This document shows positions 49,398-57,920 of a stretch of 59,652 bases of DNA, piece by piece. The stretch is from assembly GCA_000635535.1 (NCBI GenBank), contig JFMF01000082.1, positions 1 through 59,652 of the forward strand, read 5' to 3'. Position numbers and translations under genes: made by a program. Positions within the stretch are counted from its first letter, which is position 1. Each line of letters starts with the position of its first letter. Below the pieces are notes generated by a model. The model was not told the origin of the DNA and ran no database searches. It was given only the letters and a program-made list of their open reading frames with translations. This DNA is from Prochlorococcus sp. scB243_496M6. Lineage in GTDB: Bacteria > Cyanobacteriota > Cyanobacteriia > PCC-6307 > Cyanobiaceae.

Positions 49398-50258
49398 CTA
49401 ATTAAAACGTCTAGTAAAAATTTTTTTTGATTTTGCTGTATAAAAAATACATAACAAAAATAATATTAAAATTGCACTAAAGCTTCCGATTGGGTTTGGA
49501 ATATTTTGTGTAAAAGGCCCTGCTAAAAAAGAAGGTGTATTTTCTTTGAATTCTATTAATCCATTATTTAATAAAAACCAAATACTCACAAGTCCTCCAT
49601 GAATTCCTATGCAATTCCATAAAGAGCCTTTATTTCTAATTTTTACTAATGATAGAAATATCCCAAGTAAAATAAATCCCAAACGTAATCCTACTATGTT
49701 CCAAAAGATCTCATTTGATAAATTATGAACGAAGCTAAAAATTATAGCTTGTAAAGCTATTGATACTTTTGTACCATATTCAAATTTTAATTCTTCTAGT
49801 AACCAGCCTCTAAAAATTATTTCCTCTGCTAATCCAACACCTAATCCCAGTACAATAGAATTTAACAATATTATTGGCGAGAATTCACCTATCCAAGAAA
49901 TATAATTTTTTTGCAATAGTGGTACCAGAATTAGAATTATTAAAACTAAAGCAAATAAAATACCTTGAGAAAAATTGAAAAAGTTTTTCAAGAATTTATC
50001 TTTTGTTATCCCAAGAATTATCCAAGCATTTGATTTGTTTCGTTTGATATTAAACCAATATGGTAGTAAAAAGAAAAAAAGTAAGAAAGTAATAATAGTA
50101 CCAATTAATGATAAATTATCTTTTTGAAAATTAAACAATAAAAGTGGCTGAGATAAAGCCCAGCCAATTCCGTAAAGAATAGGAATAAAAAATATAGTGG
50201 ATAAAAATCTTGGTCTTAAAAGAAAAAAACTTCTAATTAGTATCATTAAATTTTTCAT
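49398..50258 (-). CDS. CPBP-family intramembrane metalloprotease-like protein
   Basis: A 286-residue protein with about seven hydrophobic segments. E145, E146 and R150 in GLAEEIIFRGWLLEEL form the CPBP/ABI motif 1. The His of motif 2 lies in ALQAIIFSFVHNLS, and a further His in GIHGGLVSIWF. Such proteins process prenylated or other membrane substrates in some organisms. The substrate here is unknown. The gene order with the next small gene suggests one operon. Confidence 0.88.
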   Translation of the reverse strand: MKNLMILIRSFFLLRPRFLSTIFFIPILYGIGWALSQPLLLFNFQKDNLSLIGTIITFLLFFFLLPYWFNIKRNKSNAWIILGITKDKFLKNFFNFSQGILFALVLIILILVPLLQKNYISWIGEFSPIILLNSIVLGLGVGLAEEIIFRGWLLEELKFEYGTKVSIALQAIIFSFVHNLSNEIFWNIVGLRLGFILLGIFLSLVKIRNKGSLWNCIGIHGGLVSIWFLLNNGLIEFKENTPSFLAGPFTQNIPNPIGSFSAILILFLLCIFYTAKSKKIFTRRFN

Positions 50259-50275
50259 TTTAGTTTGAATATTAA

Positions 50276-50473
50276 TTAATCCCAGCCTTTGCCTTTTATT
50301 ATTCTAACTACTTGTTCAAAAAGTTTTAGCTTTTTCTTTTTACTATAATTTATGTTTTTTGAAAGATTAGATAAATCTTTATAAAATTGCCGAGTTATTT
50401 TATCTTCTTTATCACTAGGCCATAGTAAGTCTGAGCCCTCTTCATATTCTTCTTTATATCTTTCTTTATTCAA
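50276..50473 (-). CDS. Small charged protein, unknown
   Basis: A 65-residue protein: KERYKEEYEEGSDLLWPSDK, then EDKITRQFYKDLSNLSKNIN and YSKKKKLKLFEQVVRIIKGK. It is highly charged and helical, with no membrane segment. It is 17 bases upstream of the CPBP gene on the same strand, so likely cotranscribed. Confidence 0.6.
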   Translation of the reverse strand: MNKERYKEEYEEGSDLLWPSDKEDKITRQFYKDLSNLSKNINYSKKKKLKLFEQVVRIIKGKGWD

Positions 50474-50562
50474 ATTTTTTTTATATCTTAATAATTTAAA
50501 TTTTACTTATTGCAAATGCTAAAAAGTGATGTTTATTAAATTTGTGTATTTATTTAAAATTT

Positions 50563-50652
50563 ATGCTGATTAATCTTTCAACTTTAGTTTTTACATTATT
50601 ATCTCCATTGCTTATTTTTGCAGTAATAGTATCGGTTTACTTATTTCATTAG
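50563..50652 (+). CDS. Very small hydrophobic peptide, unknown
   Basis: A 29-residue ORF, MLINLSTLVFTLLSPLLIFA followed by VIVSVYLFH: a single hydrophobic helix. Size is like small photosystem or cytochrome subunits, but no signature is present. Support is limited to an intact ORF with plausible composition. Confidence 0.35.
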   Translation: MLINLSTLVFTLLSPLLIFAVIVSVYLFH

Positions 50653-50680
50653 GAAGTATTTACAAATAAACTTAATTAAT

Positions 50681-50776
50681 TTAAGGGTGTATTATGCCTA
50701 CTTTTTCTAATGCAAATGATAAAACTGCAATTACAGCCATTAGTGTTAAGATCTTGTTCTTTTTGATGAAATCCAT
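50681..50776 (-). CDS. Small membrane protein, unknown
   Basis: A 31-residue ORF, MDFIKKNKILTLMAVIAVLS followed by FALEKVGIIHP: basic start then one hydrophobic helix. An overlapping frame on the same strand (starting ATG at 50782) is less likely by composition. Confidence 0.4.
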   Translation of the reverse strand: MDFIKKNKILTLMAVIAVLSFALEKVGIIHP

Positions 50777-50849
50777 AATGCATATTAATAATCTTTTATT
50801 AAATTCTTATATAAAATAATGAATAATAAAAATCATTATAGCAATTACA

Positions 50850-50990
50850 ATGGAACCCATATATATAGGAGATTTAGTTCCCTCAATAGCTTCTTATAAA
50901 AAGATAATTGAAAAATATGATAAAGGTATAAAAGAAGGGGAATTTTATGAAGAACCTATTGGAGGGGATTTTAATTACCCTGATTGGTAA
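50850..50990 (+). CDS. Small acidic protein, unknown
   Basis: A 46-residue ORF, MEPIYIGDLVPSIASYKKII followed by EKYDKGIKEGEFYEEPIGGD and FNYPDW. It ends 2 bases before the ATG of the next gene, an operon-like arrangement. No family recognised. Confidence 0.55.
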   Translation: MEPIYIGDLVPSIASYKKIIEKYDKGIKEGEFYEEPIGGDFNYPDW

Positions 50991-50992
50991 AT

Positions 50993-51175
50993 ATGCTTAC
51001 TACAAAAATAACTTTTGCTTTGGCAGATTGGATTAGAGAGTGGCGTAAGTGCCGTGATAAGAATCCTTCTATTGATGAGTGTGTAAAATTTGTTCAGTGG
51101 AAATTAGAAGATTATAAACTTTCTGATAGTGATAAAAGAATAATTGAATCTATTTTGCTCTATGAATCAGAATAA
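50993..51175 (+). CDS. Small helical protein, unknown
   Basis: A 60-residue protein from the ATG at 50993 (MLTTKITFALADWIREWRKC). Trp/Arg-rich helices, FALADWIREWRKCRDKNPSI then VQWKLEDYKLSDSDKRIIES, suggest an interaction module. It sits 2 bases after the preceding gene. Function unknown. Confidence 0.6.
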   Translation: MLTTKITFALADWIREWRKCRDKNPSIDECVKFVQWKLEDYKLSDSDKRIIESILLYESE

Positions 51176-51319
51176 ATAAGGGATTATAGACTTTAATTTT
51201 TATATTTATCTATAAAAAACAAAGGATCATTAAAATCCTCTTACAAATTAAGAAAAAAGTAAATCAGCATATTTACGGATTTACTGAAAATATAAAAAGG
51301 AGTAATTTATAAATGTTGA
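51176..51319 (+). other. Gene-free stretch before the candidate ncRNA
   Basis: About 144 bases with short inverted repeats: AGGAT...ATCCT at 51223-51239 and GTAAATC...GATTTAC at 51259-51284. Possible -10 boxes (TATAAA near 51290 and 51308) precede the RNA candidate. No ORF is seen. Confidence 0.5.
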
Positions 51320-51611
51320 GTTCGGAGGCAATCTAAATGATTGATAGTCCGCCTGAAATTTAGCAAATTCCAAAATATAGGAAGCGTATTCCTGAGAATG
51401 GGATTATTCGAAAATTAAAGTTCAATCAATTAGTCTGATAAGACTTCGCTTTATAATTACTTGCGACAATAGGGACTGAAATTATCGAGATAAATCCCCG
51501 AATTCACGTATTCTAGGTTTATGAGTAAATAGACTTTAAAATATGTAATTTTATATCCTGTAAGAAGGAAATCAAATATTACAAAGGACTGTACAATCAG
51601 TCCTTTTTTTG
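51320..51611 (+). ncRNA. Candidate structured non-coding RNA (about 290 nt)
   Basis: No ORF longer than a few codons is found, and the GC content is higher than in neighbouring AT-rich spacers. The segment holds a series of local hairpins: AGGAA-GCGTA-TTCCT, AGTCT-GATA-AGACT, and a nested GGGA...TTATC-GA-GATAA...TCCC. It ends in a strong rho-independent terminator (51583-51611). A TATAAA box stands about 7-12 bases before the assumed start. I do not recognise it as RNase P RNA, tmRNA, 6S RNA or SRP RNA. It may correspond to a Yfr-type cyanobacterial RNA. The 5' end is approximate. Confidence 0.6.
51583..51611 (+). terminator. Terminator closing the ncRNA candidate
   Basis: A 9-bp perfect stem AAAGGACTG / CAGTCCTTT with a 6-base loop, followed by a run of T. 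It has no ORF immediately upstream, which supports a non-coding transcript. Confidence 0.85.
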
Positions 51612-51685
51612 TTTAACAAATTTTTTCTAAACTAGACTTCTTTTTGGATATTATGAATTAATAAAGTGATTAAAAATATTTCAAA

Positions 51686-52636
51686 ATGAAAGATCAATTC
51701 TTGTTTCCAAAAATTGAAGTACGTGAAAAGGGTTTTTTAAAAGTAAGTGATATTCATACTATTTATTGGGAAAGATCTGGAAATCCAAATGGCCAAAAAA
51801 TTCTTGTTATTCATGGAGGTCCAGGAGGAGGAAGTCAACCAAGATATAGAAGATACTTTGACCCAGATAAATTCGATATTATTCAATTTGACCAAAGAGG
51901 GTGCGGTGCTTCAACTCCTTTCTCCGAATTAAAAGAAAATACGACAAATCATTTAGTTGATGATATTGAGAAATTAAGGATCCTTTTAAAAATAGATAGT
52001 TGGCATTTGTTTGGTGGATCTTGGGGCTCAACACTTTCACTTATATATGCGATTAAAAATCCCTCAAGAGTTATCAGCTTAACTTTGCGAGGAATATTTT
52101 TATGTAGAAAGTTTGAATTATTGTGGTTCTATCAATATGGTGCAAGTGAGATATTCCCCGATGAATTTGAAGAATATATTTCTGTAATACCAAAAGAAGA
52201 AAGAAATGATTTAATAAGTTCTTTTTATAAATATCTAACATCATCAGATGCAAATCTTAGATCAAAAGCAGCAGCAGCTTGGACAAAATGGGAACTCTCA
52301 ACAAGTCATTTAATAAATAAAAAATTTGATTTTGATAAGTCTGAAGTTAATTCTTTTTCAGATGCCTTTGCAAGGATCGAATGTCATTATTTTATTAATA
52401 ATATTTTCTTAGAGGATGATTTTATTTTGAAAAATATAAAAACAATAGAATCGATTCCAACAAAAATAATTCAGGGTAGGTATGACGTAGTTTGTCCTGT
52501 TAGGAGTGCTTGGGATCTAAATAAAAAATTAAAGAATTCTGAATTAATTATTGTTGATGATGCTGGTCATTCAATGAGTGAAAAAGGTATTACTATCCAA
52601 CTAATAAAAGCTGTAAAAGGAATTCAAAATCTCTAA
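51686..52636 (+). CDS. pip: Proline iminopeptidase (alpha/beta hydrolase)
   Basis: A 316-residue peptidase that removes N-terminal proline. The oxyanion loop HGGPGGGS is at 43-50, FDQRGCGAS at 68-76, and the nucleophile S112 is in LFGGSWGSTLSL. The catalytic Asp in QGRYDVVCPV and His in DDAGHSMSE follow. Family length. Confidence 0.94.
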   Translation: MKDQFLFPKIEVREKGFLKVSDIHTIYWERSGNPNGQKILVIHGGPGGGSQPRYRRYFDPDKFDIIQFDQRGCGASTPFSELKENTTNHLVDDIEKLRILLKIDSWHLFGGSWGSTLSLIYAIKNPSRVISLTLRGIFLCRKFELLWFYQYGASEIFPDEFEEYISVIPKEERNDLISSFYKYLTSSDANLRSKAAAAWTKWELSTSHLINKKFDFDKSEVNSFSDAFARIECHYFINNIFLEDDFILKNIKTIESIPTKIIQGRYDVVCPVRSAWDLNKKLKNSELIIVDDAGHSMSEKGITIQLIKAVKGIQNL

Positions 52637-52659
52637 AAGATAGAATATTACTTTAAAAA

Positions 52660-52833
52660 TTAAAGTCCATTATCTTCAATATTTTGTGCAATACTCCTAA
52701 GAAGTTCGACGATATCAGAATCTTCGCATTTAGTATCTTCTTTGAGCAAAATGCACTCGTCTCTAATACTTACATTAGTACTCCACCATATACCTGAACT
52801 ATTGGTATCGTCCCATTCAAATCTTTCAGACAT
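52660..52833 (-). CDS. Small acidic protein, unknown
   Basis: A 57-residue protein, SERFEWDDTNSSGIWWSTNV followed by SIRDECILLKEDTKCEDSDI. Acidic, two Cys, Trp-rich first part, short C-terminal helix VELLRSIAQNIEDN. The intact ORF is not explained by neighbours. Function unknown. Confidence 0.55.
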   Translation of the reverse strand: MSERFEWDDTNSSGIWWSTNVSIRDECILLKEDTKCEDSDIVELLRSIAQNIEDNGL

Positions 52834-52960
52834 AATTAATAAAATCTAATAAATACATTAAAGCTTGCATTAGTTCATCGTGGATTTATATATTTAATTT
52901 CAAAATTTAAAAAATTTTCCTAGGCGCTAAAAGGAATCTAGAAATTTCTGACAATAAAAT

Positions 52961-54457
52961 TTAGAAATCTAGTTTCAGTTCGTATTGTTTTCCCTTTTCC
53001 TTAGAAATAATTTTTTTATTATTTACATTTTTTCTTGGTCTTTTTCTAGAGCCATGCTTTAAATAAATTTCTTTTGAGATATCCCAATATCCATCCTTTT
53101 TAGTGATTTCCTGAATTTTCTTCTTTGCAGTTTTAGTGCTATTTGGGATGTCAATTATTGGTCTTATGTAATCAAGTTGTTCATATTCTTTTTGATTAAA
53201 TCTAGATAATAGCCATGGTTCATGAATAAAATTAAGTGAAATATCCTTTAATTCTGGTATCCATTTTTTTATAAATTTTCCTTGAGGATCATGATCTTTT
53301 CCCTGCTTAATAGGATTATAAATTCTATTGGTATTTATAGAAGTAGTTCCAGATTGCATTTGGCACTGGTTCCAATGTATTCCAGGCTCATAATCTACAA
53401 ATTTATTTGCTAATTCAGAACCTGAATCTTGCCATGGTAACCATAAATTATAGCTAGCAAAAGACATTAACATCGCTCGCATCCTAAAGTTAATCCATCC
53501 ATTGAAATTTAATGAACGCATACATGCATCTATAAAAGGATAGCCCGTATTACCTGAACTCCATGCATAAAGTAATTCATTATTTTTTTCTCTAATATTT
53601 TTAAAAAAAGGATGGTATTCCCTAAACTCTAGTTCTGGTTCACTTTCAAGTTTCTGAATAAAATGACAATGCCAAGTTAGTCTACTTTTTAACATCCTGG
53701 AATTATTGTTTTTTGATATATTTGCCTTTTTAAAAATTTCTTTTAATGAAATGCATCCCCAACAAATATATGGGGATAGTCTTGAACAACTATCAAATGA
53801 TTTTTCTGGGCTAGATATATCTTTTGAATAAGAATCTAATTTATTACTAAAGAAGTATTGCATTCTCTCTAAACCTTTCTTTCTGCCACCTTGCATTCTT
53901 CCTGGACAAGTTTCTTTTTTAAAGGTAAAAATTTCGTCTGAGGGTAATTCTCCAACATTAAAGTTAATAGAATTAATTCTTAATGGAGCTTTAAGTAAGT
54001 TTTTTTCGGAATTTTCTTGCCACTTTTTAGACCAATTATTCCTATCTAAATTTCCTCTAAAAACTGAAAATTGTAGAAATTCCTTCCAAATAATATTTTT
54101 GCTTAAAGCCCATTCTCTTACTTTTTGATCTCTTTTATAAGTAAGCCAATCTCCGGTTTCTTGATGGCTATATATACCTTTGATTTTAAATTTTGAACTA
54201 ATTTCATCAAAAATATTAATAACTTTACCAGTCCTAATAATTAATGGTTGTCCAATCTCAGTAAGTGCATTCCTTAAATCTATTAAACTTTCTTTGCAAA
54301 ATTGCCATTGTCTATCTGAATGAGTATTTTGGCTCCAAATATCCAACTCAATAACATAAATAGGTAAAATATCATTATCTTTTATAGCCTCACAGAGAGC
54401 TTCGTTATCAAAAATTCTTAAATCTTTCTTAAACCATAAAATATTTATTTCTTTCAT
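52961..54457 (-). CDS. phrB: Cryptochrome/DNA photolyase family protein
   Basis: A 498-residue flavoprotein. The N-terminal Rossmann domain starts NILWFKKDLRIFDNEALCEA. The C-terminal FAD domain has FIDACMRSLNFNGWINFRMR, LWLPWQDSGSELANKF and NRIYNPIKQGKDHDPQGKFI. The FAD-contacting Arg and Trp series are present, so light-driven repair of pyrimidine dimers is expected. A subclass (CPD, 6-4 or cryptochrome) cannot be set from motifs alone. Divergent from tenA across 85 bases. Confidence 0.9.
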   Translation of the reverse strand: MKEINILWFKKDLRIFDNEALCEAIKDNDILPIYVIELDIWSQNTHSDRQWQFCKESLIDLRNALTEIGQPLIIRTGKVINIFDEISSKFKIKGIYSHQETGDWLTYKRDQKVREWALSKNIIWKEFLQFSVFRGNLDRNNWSKKWQENSEKNLLKAPLRINSINFNVGELPSDEIFTFKKETCPGRMQGGRKKGLERMQYFFSNKLDSYSKDISSPEKSFDSCSRLSPYICWGCISLKEIFKKANISKNNNSRMLKSRLTWHCHFIQKLESEPELEFREYHPFFKNIREKNNELLYAWSSGNTGYPFIDACMRSLNFNGWINFRMRAMLMSFASYNLWLPWQDSGSELANKFVDYEPGIHWNQCQMQSGTTSINTNRIYNPIKQGKDHDPQGKFIKKWIPELKDISLNFIHEPWLLSRFNQKEYEQLDYIRPIIDIPNSTKTAKKKIQEITKKDGYWDISKEIYLKHGSRKRPRKNVNNKKIISKEKGKQYELKLDF

Positions 54458-54542
54458 AATTTTTTCTTTAATCCTAGAAAAATAAGATTAAGTTTGTAGG
54501 TATAAAATATAAAAAATTTTAGAATAACTAAAAATCAAAAAA

Positions 54543-55166
54543 ATGAAAATAACAAAAAAACTTTGGGAGGATAATTATGAGATTGCTTTACTAAGTTTAA
54601 ATACAAAATTTGTTCAAGGTTTAAAGAGTGGAAGTCTCCCTAAAAATATATTTCAAGAATATTTAGCTCAAGATTATTTCTTTTTAGAGACTTTCGCAAA
54701 GGCTTATGGTCTTGCTGTTTCCAAATCAAAAGATAAGTACTCAATAAGGAAGTTAAGTGAACTCTTAATGGGCGTTTCAGAGGAGTTAATACTTCATGAA
54801 ACGTATGCAAAAGAATGGGATATTGATTTGTCTAATAACTATATAAAAAAAGCTACTAAAAATTATACAGATTTTCTTGATGATACTTCCAAAAGACTTA
54901 GCTCCGTTGAAATAATGTTTGCGATGACTCCATGCATGCGACTTTATTCTTGGATAGGAAAAAGTTTGTATGAGGAGGATTTTGACATTAAATATAAAGA
55001 ATGGATAATTACTTATTCTGATGAGAGCTTTGAAAAGCTAGCAGATTCACTTGAAAATCTTATTGAGACTAATAAAGAAACATATGATATTAATCAGGCC
55101 AAATATTTATACAGGAGAGCTATGGAATTGGAGTTAGATTTTTTTAATGCATATTCAGATTTCTGA
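54543..55166 (+). CDS. tenA: TenA-family thiaminase II / thiamine salvage protein
   Basis: A 207-residue helical protein with YLAQDYFFLETFAKAYGLAV (D44), C131 in AMTPCMRLYSWIG, and the C-terminal Glu region AMELELDFFNA. The Cys form (TenA_C) hydrolyses aminopyrimidine precursors in thiamine salvage. It is followed 49 bases later by thiD on the same strand, so the two probably form one salvage unit. Confidence 0.9.
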   Translation: MKITKKLWEDNYEIALLSLNTKFVQGLKSGSLPKNIFQEYLAQDYFFLETFAKAYGLAVSKSKDKYSIRKLSELLMGVSEELILHETYAKEWDIDLSNNYIKKATKNYTDFLDDTSKRLSSVEIMFAMTPCMRLYSWIGKSLYEEDFDIKYKEWIITYSDESFEKLADSLENLIETNKETYDINQAKYLYRRAMELELDFFNAYSDF

Positions 55167-55215
55167 TTTAAATTAAAATTTACTTATAGTACTTCCAAAA
55201 ACAATTTAATAAATT

Positions 55216-55995
55216 ATGTATTCTAAAATTGCCCTTTCAATAGGTGGAAGTGACTCCGGTGGTGGAGCAGGTATACAGGCTGACTTGAGAACTTTCATGG
55301 CCCTTAAAGTACATGGTTGTTCTGTTATTACATGTATTACCGCACAAAATAGTGTAGAGGTTTCGTGCGTTCAGCCAGTAGAGAAGAATACTTTATTAAA
55401 TCAGTTTGATACTTTATTTGCTGATTTTGGTATTGATGCCTTAAAAACTGGAATGTTATTAAATGAAAGGATAATCAATGATACTGCTTCAAAATTAAAT
55501 ACATACAAAATAACCAAAATTATTGACCCAGTAATGGTTACAAGAACTGGTTCAAAATTACTGGAAGATTCTGCTATTAATGCTTATAAAAATCTCTTAT
55601 TACCAATTGCTGATTTGGTAACTCCAAATATTTACGAAGCAAATCTACTTTCTGGTTTAGAAATAAGGAGTAAAGAAGATATCGAAAATTCAGCAAGAAA
55701 AATTATTGCTCTTGGAGCTAAAGCGGTACTTATAAAAGGTGGCGGTTTAAAAAATATGAAAGGGAAGGATTTTTTCCTTGACTTAAATGGTAGAAAAGAG
55801 TGGCTATTTAATAATTTTATAAATACAAAAAATACCCACGGAAGTGGCTGTACTTTGAGTGCTGCTATTTGTGGTTACAAGGCTTTAGGTTTTGATCTAT
55901 TTGATTCCATACAAAAAGCGAAATTATTTGTTGAGAAATCTTTAGACAATTCTTATAAAATAGGTTCTGGCCCTGGTCCCTTAGGCCATCATTAA
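55216..55995 (+). CDS. thiD: Hydroxymethylpyrimidine (phosphate) kinase ThiD
   Basis: A 259-residue ribokinase-fold enzyme that phosphorylates HMP and HMP-P. Motifs are [45 protein letters not shown] and [19 protein letters not shown] (anion hole and catalytic Asp-like region GSGC). It works after TenA, which supplies HMP. Confidence 0.95.
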   Translation: MYSKIALSIGGSDSGGGAGIQADLRTFMALKVHGCSVITCITAQNSVEVSCVQPVEKNTLLNQFDTLFADFGIDALKTGMLLNERIINDTASKLNTYKITKIIDPVMVTRTGSKLLEDSAINAYKNLLLPIADLVTPNIYEANLLSGLEIRSKEDIENSARKIIALGAKAVLIKGGGLKNMKGKDFFLDLNGRKEWLFNNFINTKNTHGSGCTLSAAICGYKALGFDLFDSIQKAKLFVEKSLDNSYKIGSGPGPLGHH

Positions 55996-56013
55996 TTATT
56001 TATAGAACTGGAG

Positions 56014-56199
56014 TTAGAACCACCATTTCCTGTAGGGCTTTTTTAAAAATAAGATTTCTTCAGTCTCCCATCCTCCCTCCAACCACTCAAGATGCTCAAG
56101 TAATAAAGACTCACTTTCCCTTTTGCTTAATTGCCCAATTCTATTAGCAATACCATCGAACCTTACTTTCATCAATTCCTCAATCTTGATGTTATTCAT
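56014..56199 (-). CDS. Small protein, unknown
   Basis: A 61-residue protein: NNIKIEELMKVRFDGIANRI, then GQLSKRESESLLLEHLEWLE and a Trp-ended tail, FLKKPYRKWWF. Mostly helical and charged. It is convergent with thiD, 18 bases away. No family recognised. Confidence 0.55.
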   Translation of the reverse strand: MNNIKIEELMKVRFDGIANRIGQLSKRESESLLLEHLEWLEGGWETEEILFLKKPYRKWWF

Positions 56200-56381
56200 A
56201 GGTTAAAAAATAAATTTTTTCTACTCTTACTTGTATACATTTTCTTGTCAACGATTTAATTTTATTTGTTTACTAGCATTTCTTAAATATGTATAAAATA
56301 CAACTTTTTAAAACAGATAGTAATTAAGACTTATTCACATAGATTTAATTAAAGACTAATTTATATAAAAATACTTTAACT

Positions 56382-56525
56382 ATGAATAAAAAAGAAACAG
56401 CAAAGCAAAAAACTATTTTAAATGTAGGCTATTGTGAAACGACCTCTGAATGGCTCAATAGAATCATTACTGAACTGGCAGATGAAAATAAAAATTTTGT
56501 AGATTTGTCAGTTATTTGTGCTTAA
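56382..56525 (+). CDS. Small protein, unknown
   Basis: A 47-residue ORF, NKKETAKQKTILNVGYCETT followed by SEWLNRIITELADENKNFVD. One helix, two Cys, a polar start. It is separated by 181 AT-rich bases from the convergent gene before it. Confidence 0.5.
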   Translation: MNKKETAKQKTILNVGYCETTSEWLNRIITELADENKNFVDLSVICA

Positions 56526-56606
56526 TTTTTTAGAAAATATAGTTTATTTTGATTTTTTTTCAGTTAGCTTCTAAGTATAAGAGAAATTTAAAAGATATTT
56601 TTTGAT

Positions 56607-57074
56607 GTGAATCCTAATAAAAAAAACATAGAAATAATTAAACAATTCAATCTATCTCCTCATCCTGAGGGTGGATGGTTTAGAGAGATAGTGAGGAGTG
56701 AGAATTCTCTAATAAGGGAAGATGGCCAAAGTAGAAACTTTATTACGGGAATTTATTATCTTTTGGAGAGAGACGCAAAAAGTGCTTGGCACAGAGTAAA
56801 AAATGCTGATGAAATTTGGATTTATTTAAGGGGCGACCCTCTAAATTTATGGTGCCTAGATAATGATAATAAGTTAATAAGAAATTTAATTTTAGATTCC
56901 AATAATCCAGTAGAAATGATCCCATCTGGATATTGGCAAGCTGCAAAAAGTACAGGCGAATTTACTTTAGTGAGTTGTTGTGTTGGCCCGGGCTTTGATT
57001 TTAAGGATTTTGAATTACTCAGAAATACAAATCATACTTCTAGATTGGATAAAGCAATTAATGATCTTATTTGA
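56607..57074 (+). CDS. DUF985 cupin-domain protein
   Basis: A 155-residue cupin. FNLSPHPEGGWFREIVRSEN is the DUF985 opening. The barrel carries AWHRVKNADEIWIYLRGDPL (metal His and Glu) and IPSGYWQAAKSTGEFTLVSC, then CCVGPGFDFKDFELL. The start is GTG at 56607. The family is related to epimerase-like proteins; the ligand here is unknown. Confidence 0.88.
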   Translation: MNPNKKNIEIIKQFNLSPHPEGGWFREIVRSENSLIREDGQSRNFITGIYYLLERDAKSAWHRVKNADEIWIYLRGDPLNLWCLDNDNKLIRNLILDSNNPVEMIPSGYWQAAKSTGEFTLVSCCVGPGFDFKDFELLRNTNHTSRLDKAINDLI

Positions 57075-57144
57075 GATATTTTTTTGTTTATATTTTTGAA
57101 ATTATCCTCTAGATTTATAAGGCTACTCAATCAATCTATATTTA

Positions 57145-57522
57145 ATGAATCAAAATTCTGTCAAAACAATTGGTATTAATGATGAACCAAGAAAAGATTC
57201 ATACTTAGTATATGTAAATCAGGCTGATGGATTAAAAGACATCCTTAATAGGGATTTTGATGAATGGTCGAATTTTGATGGTTGGGAAAGTATTTCAGTT
57301 CAGCAATGGATTTTTTCTAGAGCTCTAGAGGTTTTCAGAGGTAAGAAAATTGATATTAAATGCGACTGTTGTGAACATAATGATTTAATCCCAAATGATT
57401 TTGAGAGTATTAAAAAAGAAAAATGTTTTGGTAAGAAAAGTGCTTTCATGATTAAAAAAGTTGTAGATGAAATTGTATTAGCTAAGGCAAAAAGAGAAAG
57501 TGATGGAACATATTCTGCGTAA
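57145..57522 (+). CDS. Conserved protein, unknown
   Basis: A 125-residue cytosolic protein. The middle contains the Cys cluster KIDIKCDCCEHNDLIPNDF (C-x-C-C-x-H), and a further Cys (EKCFGKK) is near. It is a possible metal-binding element, though no named zinc finger fits. The Trp-rich helix SVQQWIFSRALEVF precedes it. Family unknown. Confidence 0.6.
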   Translation: MNQNSVKTIGINDEPRKDSYLVYVNQADGLKDILNRDFDEWSNFDGWESISVQQWIFSRALEVFRGKKIDIKCDCCEHNDLIPNDFESIKKEKCFGKKSAFMIKKVVDEIVLAKAKRESDGTYSA

Positions 57523-57558
57523 GATTCATAAATATTTATGGAGTATAAAATCTTTTAC

Positions 57559-57741
57559 TTACCAGTGAAAATTTTCAGAAGAACCAATCGTTAAATTACT
57601 AGTGGACATCTTATGGAACTTAAAGTGTACCGAATCACTGAACTCCTTTTCATCTGAGTAATTCACAAGATCCACTGGGTCGATGTTTTCATCAAACCAT
57701 AAATCATATTCAATATGGTTTGGTTCAGCAAAATAACTCAT
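57559..57741 (-). CDS. Small acidic protein, unknown
   Basis: A 60-residue protein from the ATG at 57741 (MSYFAEPNHIEYDLWFDENI); a TTG two codons upstream is also possible. Strongly acidic, aromatic-rich; it ends LTIGSSENFHW. Its start codon overlaps the stop of a longer ORF on the same strand in an ATGA arrangement. Confidence 0.6.
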   Translation of the reverse strand: MSYFAEPNHIEYDLWFDENIDPVDLVNYSDEKEFSDSVHFKFHKMSTSNLTIGSSENFHW

Positions 57742-57920
57742 ATCCAATTAATAGCTTCCAAAAAACGTATAAACGGTACATGCGATACCAAATTAAAATT
57801 CTTAATTTTTAGATAATCTATATTTTTGACTTTTTCATCAAGATTAGTTGCTAAAAAGATAGGAGTAATATCTATAAATTCATGTCTCTCGATACATCCA
57901 TGGTTTCTATCCATCCCCAC
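57738..57920 (-). CDS. Possible small protein upstream of the acidic protein (uncertain)
   Basis: A 60-codon ORF (MGMDRNHGCIERHEFIDITP ...) that overlaps the start of the divergent monooxygenase gene by up to 39 bases. Its stop overlaps the next gene in an ATGA pattern, which would suit translational coupling. Codon use is not convincing and the overlap may be fortuitous. Confidence 0.25.
   Translation of the reverse strand: MGMDRNHGCIERHEFIDITPIFLATNLDEKVKNIDYLKIKNFNLVSHVPFIRFLEAINWI

Noticed and set aside
51320..51611. Possible tmRNA, RNase P RNA or 6S RNA in the gene-free region
   Set aside because: No tag-peptide reading frame, no RNase P core motif (GAGGAAAGTCC-like) and no long 6S-type single rod; kept only as an unnamed RNA candidate.
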